Of a stretch of DNA of 64,000 bases, positions 7,677 to 16,875 are shown piece by piece. The translations under genes were made by a program, and so were the position numbers. Source of the stretch: Acidimicrobiaceae bacterium (lineage in GTDB: Bacteria; Actinomycetota; Acidimicrobiia; Acidimicrobiales; RAAP-2); contig CANGPS010000006.1 of the NCBI GenBank assembly GCA_947456245.1, positions 1 through 64,000 on the forward strand. The letters are read 5' to 3'. Within the stretch, counting starts at the first letter, position 1. Every line of letters starts with the position of its first letter. The notes under the pieces are model-generated. The model saw nothing but the letters and a program-made list of their open reading frames with translations. It did no database searches and had not been told where the DNA came from.

Positions 7677-10234
7677 CCGCCTGCCAGCCGCTCGCGGGCG
7701 AGATCGAGGCCGGCCGTCAGGCCATCTGGCGTCTTCCCCCCGGCCACGGCGAGCACCGCAGATCCACCCCCGCCCCCACCCACGCAGGCTCCGATCTCAC
7801 CGACGAGCGCCTTGGCATCGAGCGATCCGTCGGTCGCTACGGCCACCGCGACCTTCTCGCCGAGCACCGATCCAAGCACCACGGCCCTCAGATCGTTGTT
7901 CTCACGCAGCTGCTGAGCCATCTGCCGCAGATCGTCGGCCGGCACCTGGTCGAGGTCGGCCACGAGCGCCCCGTCGGTGATGCCACCGACGAGTGCCGCC
8001 ACCTGGGCGTCACGGCCAGCCTGGCGAAGCTGGTCGCGCTCCCGCTCGATCTGCTTGGTGCGCTCGAAGGAGCGCTCGAGCGCCTCGAGCAGGGAGTCCG
8101 GCTCCGCCTTGAGGAGCGCGGCCGCACGGGCCACCAGGCGCTCCTGGGCGAGCGAGCGCTCGGCGGCCACCAGCCCCGTGACCGCCTCGATCCGGCGCGT
8201 GTTCGAGCCGATGGACGCCTCTGACAGGATCTGCACCTGCCCGATCTCGCCCAGGGCATCGACGTGGGTGCCGCCACAGAACTCCAGGCTCGTCGAGCCC
8301 GAGCGCACCACGCGCACGCTCTCGCCGTACTTGTCCCCGAAGAAGGCCACCGCCCCCATCTCCTCAGCCTCACGTCGGCTGGTCTCGGTCGTCTCGACCG
8401 ACTCGTCGATGAGGATCTGGCTGTTGACCCTGCGGAGGACGGCCTCGAGCTCGTCAGGGGTCAGCTGGCCATGGTGCGCGAAGTCGAAGCGGAGGCGGTC
8501 CGGCGCCACCAAGGAGCCTTGCTGGCGCACGTGGTCGCCGAGGACCTCGCGCAGCGCAGCATGCAGCAGGTGCGTGGCGGTGTGGTTCCGGCGGATGGCC
8601 TGCCGGCGATCCACGTCGATGGCGGCCGTCGCCTGCTGCCCGGCGAGCACCTCGCCGGTGAGCTTGGCGCGGTGGGCGTGGAGCCCCGGCAGCACGGCCA
8701 CGGTGTCGATGATCTCCGCCCGGCCCGTCGGGGTCTCGATCCACCCGGTGTCACCCACCTGGCCGCCGCCCTCGGCATAGAAGGGCGACCGGTCGAGGAA
8801 GACCTCGACAACATCGTCAGCTCCGACCAAGGTTGCGATCACGCTGGCCGAGGTCTCGAGATCCGCCGCACGTCGACCCACGAACACGGTCGGGCCGTGC
8901 TCGTCGAGGATCGCCCGGTACGCCCCCTCGTCAGCCGCACGGGGCTGCCGGGCCGAGGCGCGCGCCCGCTCCTGCTGCTCCGCCATCAGCGTCTCGAAGA
9001 CCGCACGGTCCACAGACAGCGAGCGCTCCGCCGCGAGCTCCTCGGTCAGCTCGATCGGGAACCCATGGGTGTCGTGGAGACGGAAGGCGATGTCCCCGGG
9101 AAGGGTGGCGGAGGGTCCGTCGGTGGCATCCATCGCCTCGGTGAGCAGGGTGAGACCGGTGCGCAGGGTTCGACCGAAGCCCTCCTCCTCGCGCTGGAGG
9201 ATGTCGGTGATCAGGTCGAGATCGTGGCGGAGCACCGGATAGGCATCTCCCAGCGAGGTGACCGAGGCATCGACGAGCCGTGGGGTGATCAGATCGCCTG
9301 CACCGGCACGACGCGCCGCCATGACCGCCCGTCGGATGATGCGACGCAGCACGTACCCACGCCCCTCGTTCGAGGGCAGCACCCCGTCGGCCACGAGCAT
9401 CGTCATCGCTCGGCCATGGTCGGCCAGGATCCGCAGGGCCACGTCGGTCTGCTCGTCGGCACCGTAGGTCCGACCGGTGAGGCTCTGCGCAGTATCGAGG
9501 AGGCCGGTGTAGACCTCGGTGGCGAAGATCGAGTCCTGGCCGTTCAGCGTGGTGATGATGCGCTCGAGGCCCGCTCCCGTGTCGATGTTGGTCTTCGGCA
9601 GCGGCGCCAGCGCGCCCTCGGCATCCCGGTTGAACTGCATGAAGACCAGGTTCCAGATCTCGACGAACCGCTCTGAGCCGCCGAAGGCCGGGCCGCCGTC
9701 TGCGCCATAGGCCGCGCCCTTGTCGAAGAAGATCTCGGACGACGGTCCACACGGACCGGTGTCGCCCATCCGCCAGAAGTTGTCGTCGCCGAGCCGCTGG
9801 ATCCGCTCGGGGGCGATGCCGATCGAGTCGCGCCAGATCGCCTCGGCGTCGTCGTCGGTCTCGTGCACGGTCACCCACAGCCGGTCGCCATCGATGGCGA
9901 ACACCTCGGTCAGCAGCTCCCAGGCCATCTCGATGGCGCCCTGCTTGAAGTAGTCGCCGAAGCTGAAGTTGCCGAGCATCTCGAAGAAGGTGCAGTGCCG
10001 GGTGGTGGTGCCGATGATGTCGATGTCGACGGTGCGGAAGCACTTCTGGATGCTCGTCGCCCGTGGCCAGGGCGCTGGCTCGTCACCGAGGAAGTACGGC
10101 TTGAACGGCACCATGCCGGCGATCGTGAACAAGATGCTCTGATCGTGCGGGATCAGGCTCGCCGACGGGACGACCTCGTGGCCACGGGCCGCGAAGAAGT
10201 CGAGGTAGGAACGGCGCAGAGTGGTCGGATCCAT
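7673..10234 (-). CDS. alaS: Alanyl-tRNA synthetase
   Basis: Charges tRNA-Ala; 853 residues, normal bacterial length. The N-terminal catalytic core begins RRSYLDFFAARGHEVVPSAS and contains FTIAGMVPFKPYFLG and the RTVDIDIIG...CTFFEMLGNFSFGDYFK region. The editing domain carries HTATHLLH and CGGTHVDALG, the four metal ligands needed to clear Ser/Gly mischarging. The C-terminal oligomerisation/DHHA1 domain ends GGGGGGSAVLAVAGG. The ATG has no ribosome site but a TAGGAT box ends 7 nt upstream, so the mRNA is probably leaderless; it heads the alaS-ruvX-mltG-aroE-rodA-BFN operon. Confidence 0.97.
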   Translation of the reverse strand: MDPTTLRRSYLDFFAARGHEVVPSASLIPHDQSILFTIAGMVPFKPYFLGDEPAPWPRATSIQKCFRTVDIDIIGTTTRHCTFFEMLGNFSFGDYFKQGAIEMAWELLTEVFAIDGDRLWVTVHETDDDAEAIWRDSIGIAPERIQRLGDDNFWRMGDTGPCGPSSEIFFDKGAAYGADGGPAFGGSERFVEIWNLVFMQFNRDAEGALAPLPKTNIDTGAGLERIITTLNGQDSIFATEVYTGLLDTAQSLTGRTYGADEQTDVALRILADHGRAMTMLVADGVLPSNEGRGYVLRRIIRRAVMAARRAGAGDLITPRLVDASVTSLGDAYPVLRHDLDLITDILQREEEGFGRTLRTGLTLLTEAMDATDGPSATLPGDIAFRLHDTHGFPIELTEELAAERSLSVDRAVFETLMAEQQERARASARQPRAADEGAYRAILDEHGPTVFVGRRAADLETSASVIATLVGADDVVEVFLDRSPFYAEGGGQVGDTGWIETPTGRAEIIDTVAVLPGLHAHRAKLTGEVLAGQQATAAIDVDRRQAIRRNHTATHLLHAALREVLGDHVRQQGSLVAPDRLRFDFAHHGQLTPDELEAVLRRVNSQILIDESVETTETSRREAEEMGAVAFFGDKYGESVRVVRSGSTSLEFCGGTHVDALGEIGQVQILSEASIGSNTRRIEAVTGLVAAERSLAQERLVARAAALLKAEPDSLLEALERSFERTKQIERERDQLRQAGRDAQVAALVGGITDGALVADLDQVPADDLRQMAQQLRENNDLRAVVLGSVLGEKVAVAVATDGSLDAKALVGEIGACVGGGGGGSAVLAVAGGKTPDGLTAGLDLARERLAGG

Positions 10235-10241
10235 TCGGTTG

Positions 10242-10247
10242 ATCCTA
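10242..10247 (-). promoter_or_regulatory. Leaderless -10 box for alaS formed by the rarA stop codon
   Basis: TAGGAT on the minus strand ends 7 nt before the alaS ATG. Its first three bases are the TAG stop codon of rarA. Confidence 0.5.
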
Positions 10248-11579
10248 CCGGTGGGGCTCTTCGTCCTCCGTCACGGCCTCGGCGACACCCCGCCTCGCCT
10301 GCTCAAGCCACCCCCACGCCGAGGCCTCCCGACCATGCCCCGAGGCCTCGTAGAAGGTGATGTCGCCGAGCTCATCGGGCAGGTATCGCTGCGCCACCCA
10401 CCCGGACGGCTGGTCATGGGGGTAGCGATAGCCGGTCCCGTGGCCGAGCGCCTTGGCGCCGGCGTAGTGCGCGTCGCGTAGATGTGCGGGCACCGTGGCC
10501 ATCGGGCCGCTCTGGACGGCGGCCCGTGCTGCGGCCAGCGCCGTGGTCACCGAGTTCGACTTCGGTGCCGATGCCAAGTGCACCACCGCCTGGGCGAGGG
10601 TGAGCTGTGCCTCGGGGAGCCCGATGAACTCGACCGCACGAGCCGCCGCCTCCGCCACCACCAGGCTCAGGGGGTCAGCCATGCCCACGTCCTCGCTGGC
10701 GAGGATCACCAGCCGCCGGGCGACGAACCGCGGGCTCTCACCGGCCTCGAGCAGCCGGACCATCCAGTAGAGGCCAGCATCCGGGTCCGACCCCCGGATC
10801 GACTTGATCAGGGCGCTCGCCTGGTCGTAGTGCTCGTCGGCGCCCTGGTGGAGCACGCGTCCATCACGGGCATCGCTCACGCACGACTCGTCGAGCACCC
10901 CGCCGTTTCGGGCGAGGGCTAGGGTGACGGCCACCTCGAGCGTCGTCAGCAGCGCTCTGGCATCCCCGTCAGCCGAGGCCACGAGCATGGCGACGGCCTC
11001 ATCGCTGGCCGTGGCACCCTCGCTCTCGAGCCCCCGCGTGACGAGGGTCGTCAGCTCGTCGGGGCCGAGGGCCTCGAGCCGCCACAGCGTCGAACGGCTC
11101 AGGAGCGGGGCGTTCACCTCGAAGTAGGGGTTCTCGGTGGTCGCTCCGATCAGCGTCAGGAGGCCCTCCTCCACCGACGGGAGCAGGAGGTCCTGCTGAG
11201 ATCGGTTGAACCGGTGGACCTCATCGAGGAACAGCACGGTCCGGCGGCCGGACTCCCCCAGGCGACGCCGGGCGCCCTCGATCACCTCTCGCACGTCCTT
11301 GACGCCGGCGGTCACTGCCGAGAGCCGCTCGAGGTGCAGCGACGAGGCCTCGGCGAGGAGCGTGGCGAGGGTGGTCTTGCCGCTGCCGGGAGGTCCCCAC
11401 AGGATCACCGAGGTCAGCCGATCACCCTCGGCCAGCACCCGCAGCGCCCCACCGGGTCCGACCAGGTGCGCCTGGCCCACCACCTCGTCGAGCGACCTCG
11501 GCCGGAGCCGGGCCGCGAGCGGCCCGCGAGCCGCCAGACGGTCTGCGGCAGCTCCGGCGAACAGGTCCTCCGACGTCAC
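10245..11579 (-). CDS. rarA: Replication-associated recombination protein RarA (MgsA)
   Basis: AAA+ clamp-loader-like ATPase acting at stalled replication forks, 444 residues. Walker A GPPGSGKT at about residues 62-69, Walker B LFLDEVHRFN near 117, sensor 1 GATTENPYFEV, arginine finger region LLSRSTLWRLE, and a C-terminal tetramerisation domain with SIRGSDPDAGLYWMVRLLEAGE and HLRDAHY. GTG start overlaps the aspS stop as GTGA, so it is the last gene of a relA-hisS-aspS-rarA string. Its stop codon doubles as part of the alaS -10 box. Confidence 0.95.
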   Translation of the reverse strand: MTSEDLFAGAAADRLAARGPLAARLRPRSLDEVVGQAHLVGPGGALRVLAEGDRLTSVILWGPPGSGKTTLATLLAEASSLHLERLSAVTAGVKDVREVIEGARRRLGESGRRTVLFLDEVHRFNRSQQDLLLPSVEEGLLTLIGATTENPYFEVNAPLLSRSTLWRLEALGPDELTTLVTRGLESEGATASDEAVAMLVASADGDARALLTTLEVAVTLALARNGGVLDESCVSDARDGRVLHQGADEHYDQASALIKSIRGSDPDAGLYWMVRLLEAGESPRFVARRLVILASEDVGMADPLSLVVAEAAARAVEFIGLPEAQLTLAQAVVHLASAPKSNSVTTALAAARAAVQSGPMATVPAHLRDAHYAGAKALGHGTGYRYPHDQPSGWVAQRYLPDELGDITFYEASGHGREASAWGWLEQARRGVAEAVTEDEEPHR

Positions 11580-13342
11580 GACTCCCGTGGCATCGGCCGA
11601 AGGCCGAGCTCGAGCAGGTTCTGTGTCGGGATTGCCGCCGGAGCTCCGGTCATCAGGTCGGTGCCCGACTGCGTCTTCGGGAAGGCGATCACCTCTCGGA
11701 TGTTGTCCTCCCCGGCGAAGATTGCCACCAGGCGGTCGATGCCCATCCCGAACCCTGCGTGGGGCGGGGCTCCGTATCGGAAGGCACCGAGCAGGAACCC
11801 GAACCGCTCCTCAGCGTCCTCGTCGGAGATGCCCAGCGCCCGGAATACCCGGCTCTGGATGTCGGAGCGATGGATACGGACGGACCCTGACCCCAGCTCC
11901 CAGCCGTTGAGCACCAGGTCGTAGGCCTGGCTGCGCACAGCGTGCGGATCCGTCTCGAGCAGGTCGATGTCATCAGGGTGCGGCATCGTGAAGGGATGGT
12001 GCGCCGCTGAGGGGTTCCCGGCGGCGTCGGTCCCATCGAACATGGGGAAGTCGACGACCCACAGGTAGTGGGGCCGCCCCTCGCTCACGGGAGGCGACAG
12101 CAACGTCGAGCGGAGGGTGCCGAGGACCTCTGAGGCGAGGCGCCACTCGTCGGCCACCATGAGGAGCAGGTCGCCGGCCTCCGCCTGCGTGGCGGACAGC
12201 ACGCTCGACCGCTCCTCGTCGGACAGGAACCGGTCCAGCGGTGAGTCGAGGCCGAGCACCCCGTCGGCCTCGGTCACCCGGAACCACGCAAGCCCCTTGG
12301 CTCCGTGGAGCTTGGCCTGCTCGGTGAGGCCATCGAGCATCGAGCGGGACATGCCGGCGTGGCCGGAGAGGCGCAGCGCCTTGACCACCGGGGCCGAGAA
12401 GGCGCGCACCTCCGAGTCCTCGAAGATGGCCGAGAGATCGATGAGCTCCTCGGGCACCCGAAGGTCAGGCTTGTCAGACCCGAACCGGTCCATCGCCTCG
12501 TGCCAGGTCATCACCGGGATCTCCCCGGGACGCTCGCCCGTCACGAGCTCGGCTGCGTCGAGGACGGCAGCAGACATGAAGGCCAGGATGTCCTCCTGCG
12601 TGACGAAGGACGCCTCGATGTCGAGCTGGGTGAACTCGAACTGCCGGTCCGCCCGAAGGTCCTCGTCGCGCATGCATCGGGCGATCTGGTAGTACCGGTC
12701 GAGACCGCCCACCATCAGCAGCTGCTTGGCCAGCTGGGGGCTCTGGGGCAGGACGTAGAACGATCCATGGTGCAGCCGGCTGGGCACGGCGAACTCCCGC
12801 GAGCCCTCTGGCGTGGGTGCCCACAGGATGGGCGTCTCGACCTCCACGAAGTCCTGCGCATCCATCGCAGCGCGCAGTGCGCGGTTCACCGCGGCGCGGA
12901 TTCGCAGGTTCCGCTGCATGCGCGGCCGACGAAGGTCGAGGAACCGGTGGCGAAGGCGGACCTGCTCGTCCACCTCAGCCCGGTCCTCGAGGCTGAACGG
13001 CGGGGGCTCGGCTGCCGAGAGGACCTCGACGACGCAGTCGCCGACCTCCACCTCGCCGGTGGCGAGCTTGTCGTTCACCGTTCCCTCCGGCCGGTGCCGG
13101 ACGGTCCCGGTGACCTGGAGGACGTACTCGCTGCGCACGTCGACCGATCCGTCGATCACGCACTGGATGATGCCCGAGTGGTCCCTCAGGTCCACGAACG
13201 CCAGGTGCTCGCCGTGCTCGCGACGCCGCCCCACCCAGCCGCACACTCGAACGGTGGTCCCGATGTCCTCGGTGCCGAGGGACCCGCACAGCACATCTCG
13301 CAGCGCCGTGGCCTGCTTGCTCGCACCCGTCGTCTCGCTCAC
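11576..13342 (-). CDS. aspS: Aspartyl-tRNA synthetase
   Basis: Class II synthetase of the bacterial type, 588 residues. N-terminal OB-fold anticodon domain (VRVCGWVGRRREHGEHLAFVDLRD), motif 2 around RCMRDEDLRADRQFEFTQLD, the bacterial GAD insertion in the middle, and motif 3 GIDRLVAIFAGEDNIREVIAFPK. Whether it also makes Asp-tRNA-Asn (non-discriminating) cannot be judged without knowing if gatCAB is present. GTG start overlaps the hisS stop as GTGA. Confidence 0.96.
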   Translation of the reverse strand: MSETTGASKQATALRDVLCGSLGTEDIGTTVRVCGWVGRRREHGEHLAFVDLRDHSGIIQCVIDGSVDVRSEYVLQVTGTVRHRPEGTVNDKLATGEVEVGDCVVEVLSAAEPPPFSLEDRAEVDEQVRLRHRFLDLRRPRMQRNLRIRAAVNRALRAAMDAQDFVEVETPILWAPTPEGSREFAVPSRLHHGSFYVLPQSPQLAKQLLMVGGLDRYYQIARCMRDEDLRADRQFEFTQLDIEASFVTQEDILAFMSAAVLDAAELVTGERPGEIPVMTWHEAMDRFGSDKPDLRVPEELIDLSAIFEDSEVRAFSAPVVKALRLSGHAGMSRSMLDGLTEQAKLHGAKGLAWFRVTEADGVLGLDSPLDRFLSDEERSSVLSATQAEAGDLLLMVADEWRLASEVLGTLRSTLLSPPVSEGRPHYLWVVDFPMFDGTDAAGNPSAAHHPFTMPHPDDIDLLETDPHAVRSQAYDLVLNGWELGSGSVRIHRSDIQSRVFRALGISDEDAEERFGFLLGAFRYGAPPHAGFGMGIDRLVAIFAGEDNIREVIAFPKTQSGTDLMTGAPAAIPTQNLLELGLRPMPRES

Positions 13343-14613
13343 CCAATGACTCCCGTCGTCTCCACGTCTGCCAGCAGCGCATCGACCGCCACCGTCCGCT
13401 GCTCCGCCTCTTGTCGCAGCATCCGGATGGTAACGGACCCCGTCGCCGCCTCCTCGGCCCCGATGATCAGGGCGACCGGAGCGCCAGACCGATCAGCTGC
13501 CTTCATCTGCGACTTCATCGAACGGCCGTCATAGGCTCGCTCGACCTTGTGGCCGAGTCCTCGCAGCCTCGCCACGATCGCCCGCGCCGCCTCTCCCCCG
13601 GTGAGGTCCACCACGAACGCGGACGGCACCGGTGGCAGCTCTGGCGGGACGCCCTCGGCGTCGAGCGCCAGCAGCGCCCGCTCGATCCCGATGCCGAAGC
13701 CGATGCCCGGCGTCGGCGGGCCGCCGAGCATCTCGACGAGCCCGTCGTAGCGACCACCCCCACCGACGGCGTTCTGCGCCCCCTCGAGGGCGCCGGAGGA
13801 GAACTCGAAGGTGGTCCGCGTGTAGTAGTCGAAGCCCCGGACCAGCCGAGGGTTCTCGACGAAGTCGATCCCGAGGTCGACGAGACCGACACGGACCCGG
13901 TCGTGATGCCCACGGCAGGACTCGCAGAGCGCCTCGGCGATCTTCGGGGCGTCCTCGGTGACGGCGATGCACGGCGCCTTCTTGCAGTCCAGCACCCGCA
14001 GCGGGTTGATCGCGTAGCGCTCGGCGTGCTCGTCGCACAGCTCGTCGACCCGGCTGGCCAGCAGGTTGCGGAGCTCGTCGACGTAGGCGGGCCGACAGGT
14101 GGCGCACCCCATCGAGTTCAGCTGGAGCGTGACCTGGTCGAGACCGAGGCCCGTGAGGAACCCCCAGGCCAGGGAGATGACCTCGACGTCGACGTCGGGA
14201 TCCTCCGAGCCGAGAGCCTCGACGCCGACCTGGTGGTGCTGGCGATACCGGCCAGCCTGGGGGCGCTCGTAGCGGAACGACGGCGTGACGTACCACGCCC
14301 GCCACGGCGTCGCAGGACGATGCTGGACGAAGGCCCTGACGATCGAGGCCGTGCCCTCGGGTCGGAGCGCCAGCTGCCGCCCTCCGCGGTCCTCGAACTC
14401 GTACATCTCCTTGCCGACAACCTCGGACTCGTCTCCGATGCCGCGCCGGAAGACGCGTGCGTCCTCGAAGATCGGCGTGTGGACCATGCCGAACCCGAAG
14501 CGGTCGGCCCGGCGGGCGAAGTCATCGACGAAGCGCTGCCAGCGCCAGCTCTCGGGAGGCAGGACGTCATGGGTGCCGGTCGGGGCACGCGGTGCCTGGT
14601 TGTCGTCGCTCAC
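13339..14613 (-). CDS. hisS: Histidyl-tRNA synthetase
   Basis: Class II synthetase of about 424 residues. Seen: PTGTHDVLP near the N-terminus, motif 2 in RPEGTASIVRAFVQH and FRYERPQAGRYRQHHQVGVEA, the histidine-A motif LVRGFDYYTRTTFEF, GGGGRYDGLVEMLGG, and motif 3 GIGFGIGIERALL. Two GTG starts are possible: 14631, inside the last codons of relA, and 14613, four bases after the relA stop and 8 nt from a GAGG. The latter is chosen. The arrangement implies coupling to relA. Confidence 0.95.
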   Translation of the reverse strand: MSDDNQAPRAPTGTHDVLPPESWRWQRFVDDFARRADRFGFGMVHTPIFEDARVFRRGIGDESEVVGKEMYEFEDRGGRQLALRPEGTASIVRAFVQHRPATPWRAWYVTPSFRYERPQAGRYRQHHQVGVEALGSEDPDVDVEVISLAWGFLTGLGLDQVTLQLNSMGCATCRPAYVDELRNLLASRVDELCDEHAERYAINPLRVLDCKKAPCIAVTEDAPKIAEALCESCRGHHDRVRVGLVDLGIDFVENPRLVRGFDYYTRTTFEFSSGALEGAQNAVGGGGRYDGLVEMLGGPPTPGIGFGIGIERALLALDAEGVPPELPPVPSAFVVDLTGGEAARAIVARLRGLGHKVERAYDGRSMKSQMKAADRSGAPVALIIGAEEAATGSVTIRMLRQEAEQRTVAVDALLADVETTGVIG

Positions 14614-14617
14614 CCTC

Positions 14618-16840
14618 TCAGCCTCGCGCACCGGGGAGCTGTCGGAATGCCTCGAACACCCCGTCGAGCTGCTTGAGCGAGGTGAGCAGCGACTCGAGCA
14701 GGCCCGGCTCGCCCAGCTCGATGTCGAAGGTCATGCGGCTGACCCGGTCGGCCGTGGTGGCGGTGCGGGCCGCGACGATGTTGAGGTGGTGCTCGGAGAC
14801 GACCTGGCTCACGTCGGCGAGCAGGTGGCCTCGGTCGAAGGCGTGCACCTCGATCGTGGCCCGGTAGACGCCCTCGCCCGAGGCGTCCCACTCGACGTCG
14901 ATGAGCCGCTCCTTCGACCGCTGCGTGAGCGCCACCCCGTTGGAGCAGTCGGTGCGGTGCACCGACACGCCACGCCCCTGGGTCACGAAGCCCATGATCT
15001 GGTCGCCGGGCACCGGGGTGCAGCAGCGAGCGAGGTGGACCATCATGTCGTCGAGTCCCTCGACGTAGATGCCGGCGGTCCGACCGTCGGCCGCCCGGGG
15101 GGTGCGCGCGCTGCGCATCGCCGTGGTCGGGAGCTGGTCGACCGCTCCCCCGCGCATCTCGCGACCAAGGCGCTGGACCACCGACTGGGCCGACACCTGG
15201 CCGTCGCCGATGGCGGCGAAGAGGCTCTCGAGGTCTGCCAGGTTCATCGACTGGGCAACCGCCATCAGCGCCTCGGACGACATGGTGGCCGCCACCGGGA
15301 TCGAGGCTCGCCGCAGCTCGCGCGCCACCTCGTCGCGACCTTGCTCGATAGCGTCCTCCCGCCGCTCCCTGCTGAACCACTGGCGGATCTTGTTGCGGGC
15401 CCGCGTCGAGGAGACGAAGCCCATCCAGTCCCGAGACGGGCCCGCCGCCGAGGCCTTCGAGGTCAGGATCTCGACAGTGTCGGCCGAGTTCAGGCGGGTG
15501 TCGAGGGGCACCAGACGGCCGTTGACCTTCCCGCCTATGCAGCGGTGCCCCACCTCGGTGTGGATGGCGTAGGCGAAGTCCACCGGGGTCGATCGGGCCG
15601 GGAGCGCGATCACGCGCCCCTTGGGGGTGAACACGTACACCTCGTCTTGCTCGAGGTCGAGCTTGAGGGCTTCGAGGAACTGGATCGGATCGCTGATCTC
15701 CGAGTCGGTCTCTGCGATGCGCTGCATCCAGGCGAGCTCAGAGCGGCTGTCGTCTCGGTCCTTGTAGCTCCAGTGGGCGGCGATGCCGAACTCCGCCCGG
15801 GCGTGCATCTCCTGCGAGCGGACCTGCACCTCGAGGGGCTTGCCCCCCGGGCCGATGACCGTGGTGTGGAGCGACTGGTAGAGGTTGAACTTCGGGGTGT
15901 TGATGTAGTCCTTGAAGCGCCCCTGCACCGGATGCCAGAGGGCGTGGATCGCACCGAGGACGCTCCAGCACTCCTCCTCGCGCTCGGTGATCACGCGCAG
16001 GCCGATCAGGTCGAAGATGTCATCGAAGGCCTTGCCCCGCACCACCATCTTCTCGTAGATGCTCCACAGGTGCTTCCCGCGACCCGTCACCTCCGCCTCG
16101 ATGCCCATCTCGGAGAGACGTTGACGCAGCTGGCTGATCACCTGCCCCACATAGGCGTCGCGCTCGGGTGACCGGGACGCCACCATCTGCTCGATCTCGG
16201 CATAGCGCTTGGGGTGGAGGGTGGCGAAGGCGAGGTCCTCGAGCTGCCACTTGACCTGCTGCACGCCGAGCCGGTGGGCCAGCGGCGCGTAGACGTCGAG
16301 GGTCTCCTGCGCCGTGCGGCGCTGCTTGTGCTCGGGCATGACGGCCAGCGTGCGCATGTTGTGGAGTCGGTCGGCCAGCTTGATGATCAGCACCCGCCAG
16401 TCCGAGGCCATGGCGATGAGCATCTTTCGGATGGTGGCCGCCTGCTGCGCCTCCTTCGAGTCGAAGGCGAGCCGGTCGAGCTTCGTGACCCCATCGACCA
16501 CCGCACCAATCTGCTCGCCGAACGACGCCGTGATCTCACCCTCGGTCAGATGGGTGTCCTCGGCGGCGTCGTGCAGCAGAGCACCGGCAACCGTCACCTC
16601 ATCGAGGCCGAGGTCGGCAACGATGCCGGCCACGGCGACCGGATGGATGATGTACGGCTCGCCCGACTGCCGCATCTGGCCTGAGTGGGCACTCGCCGCC
16701 GAGCGCGCCGCCCTGACGATCAGCTCTGTCGATGCCCCGGGGTTCGATGCCTCGAATGACGAGAGCACCGGAGCCATGAGCTCATCGACCGCGGTCGACG
16801 CGGCGTCCCCCGCCGTGGCTGCTCGACCCTGGCGCTCCAT
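14618..16840 (-). CDS. relA: Bifunctional (p)ppGpp synthetase/hydrolase Rel
   Basis: Long RelA/SpoT homologue of 740 residues controlling the stringent response. The N-terminal HD hydrolase domain keeps HDAAED (His90, Asp91) and DRLHNMRTL, so hydrolysis is likely. The synthetase domain has TGRGKHLWSIYEKM, DLIGLRVI and the NLYQSLHTTVIGPGGKPLEVQVR stretch split across strands. It is followed by TGS (VFTPKGRVIALPARSTPVDFAYAIH), the helical/zinc-finger region with CCTPVPGD, and a C-terminal ACT domain. A TAGCGT box 6 nt before the ATG suggests a leaderless transcript that continues into hisS. Confidence 0.96.
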   Translation of the reverse strand: MERQGRAATAGDAASTAVDELMAPVLSSFEASNPGASTELIVRAARSAASAHSGQMRQSGEPYIIHPVAVAGIVADLGLDEVTVAGALLHDAAEDTHLTEGEITASFGEQIGAVVDGVTKLDRLAFDSKEAQQAATIRKMLIAMASDWRVLIIKLADRLHNMRTLAVMPEHKQRRTAQETLDVYAPLAHRLGVQQVKWQLEDLAFATLHPKRYAEIEQMVASRSPERDAYVGQVISQLRQRLSEMGIEAEVTGRGKHLWSIYEKMVVRGKAFDDIFDLIGLRVITEREEECWSVLGAIHALWHPVQGRFKDYINTPKFNLYQSLHTTVIGPGGKPLEVQVRSQEMHARAEFGIAAHWSYKDRDDSRSELAWMQRIAETDSEISDPIQFLEALKLDLEQDEVYVFTPKGRVIALPARSTPVDFAYAIHTEVGHRCIGGKVNGRLVPLDTRLNSADTVEILTSKASAAGPSRDWMGFVSSTRARNKIRQWFSRERREDAIEQGRDEVARELRRASIPVAATMSSEALMAVAQSMNLADLESLFAAIGDGQVSAQSVVQRLGREMRGGAVDQLPTTAMRSARTPRAADGRTAGIYVEGLDDMMVHLARCCTPVPGDQIMGFVTQGRGVSVHRTDCSNGVALTQRSKERLIDVEWDASGEGVYRATIEVHAFDRGHLLADVSQVVSEHHLNIVAARTATTADRVSRMTFDIELGEPGLLESLLTSLKQLDGVFEAFRQLPGARG

Positions 16841-16846
16841 CCCCCA

Positions 16847-16852
16847 ACGCTA
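16847..16852 (-). promoter_or_regulatory. Putative leaderless -10 box for relA
   Basis: TAGCGT on the minus strand ends 6 nt before the relA ATG, separating the relA-hisS-aspS-rarA unit from the sec genes upstream. Confidence 0.45.
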
Positions 16853-16875
16853 CCCGTCGTGGTGCAGCGCGATGA

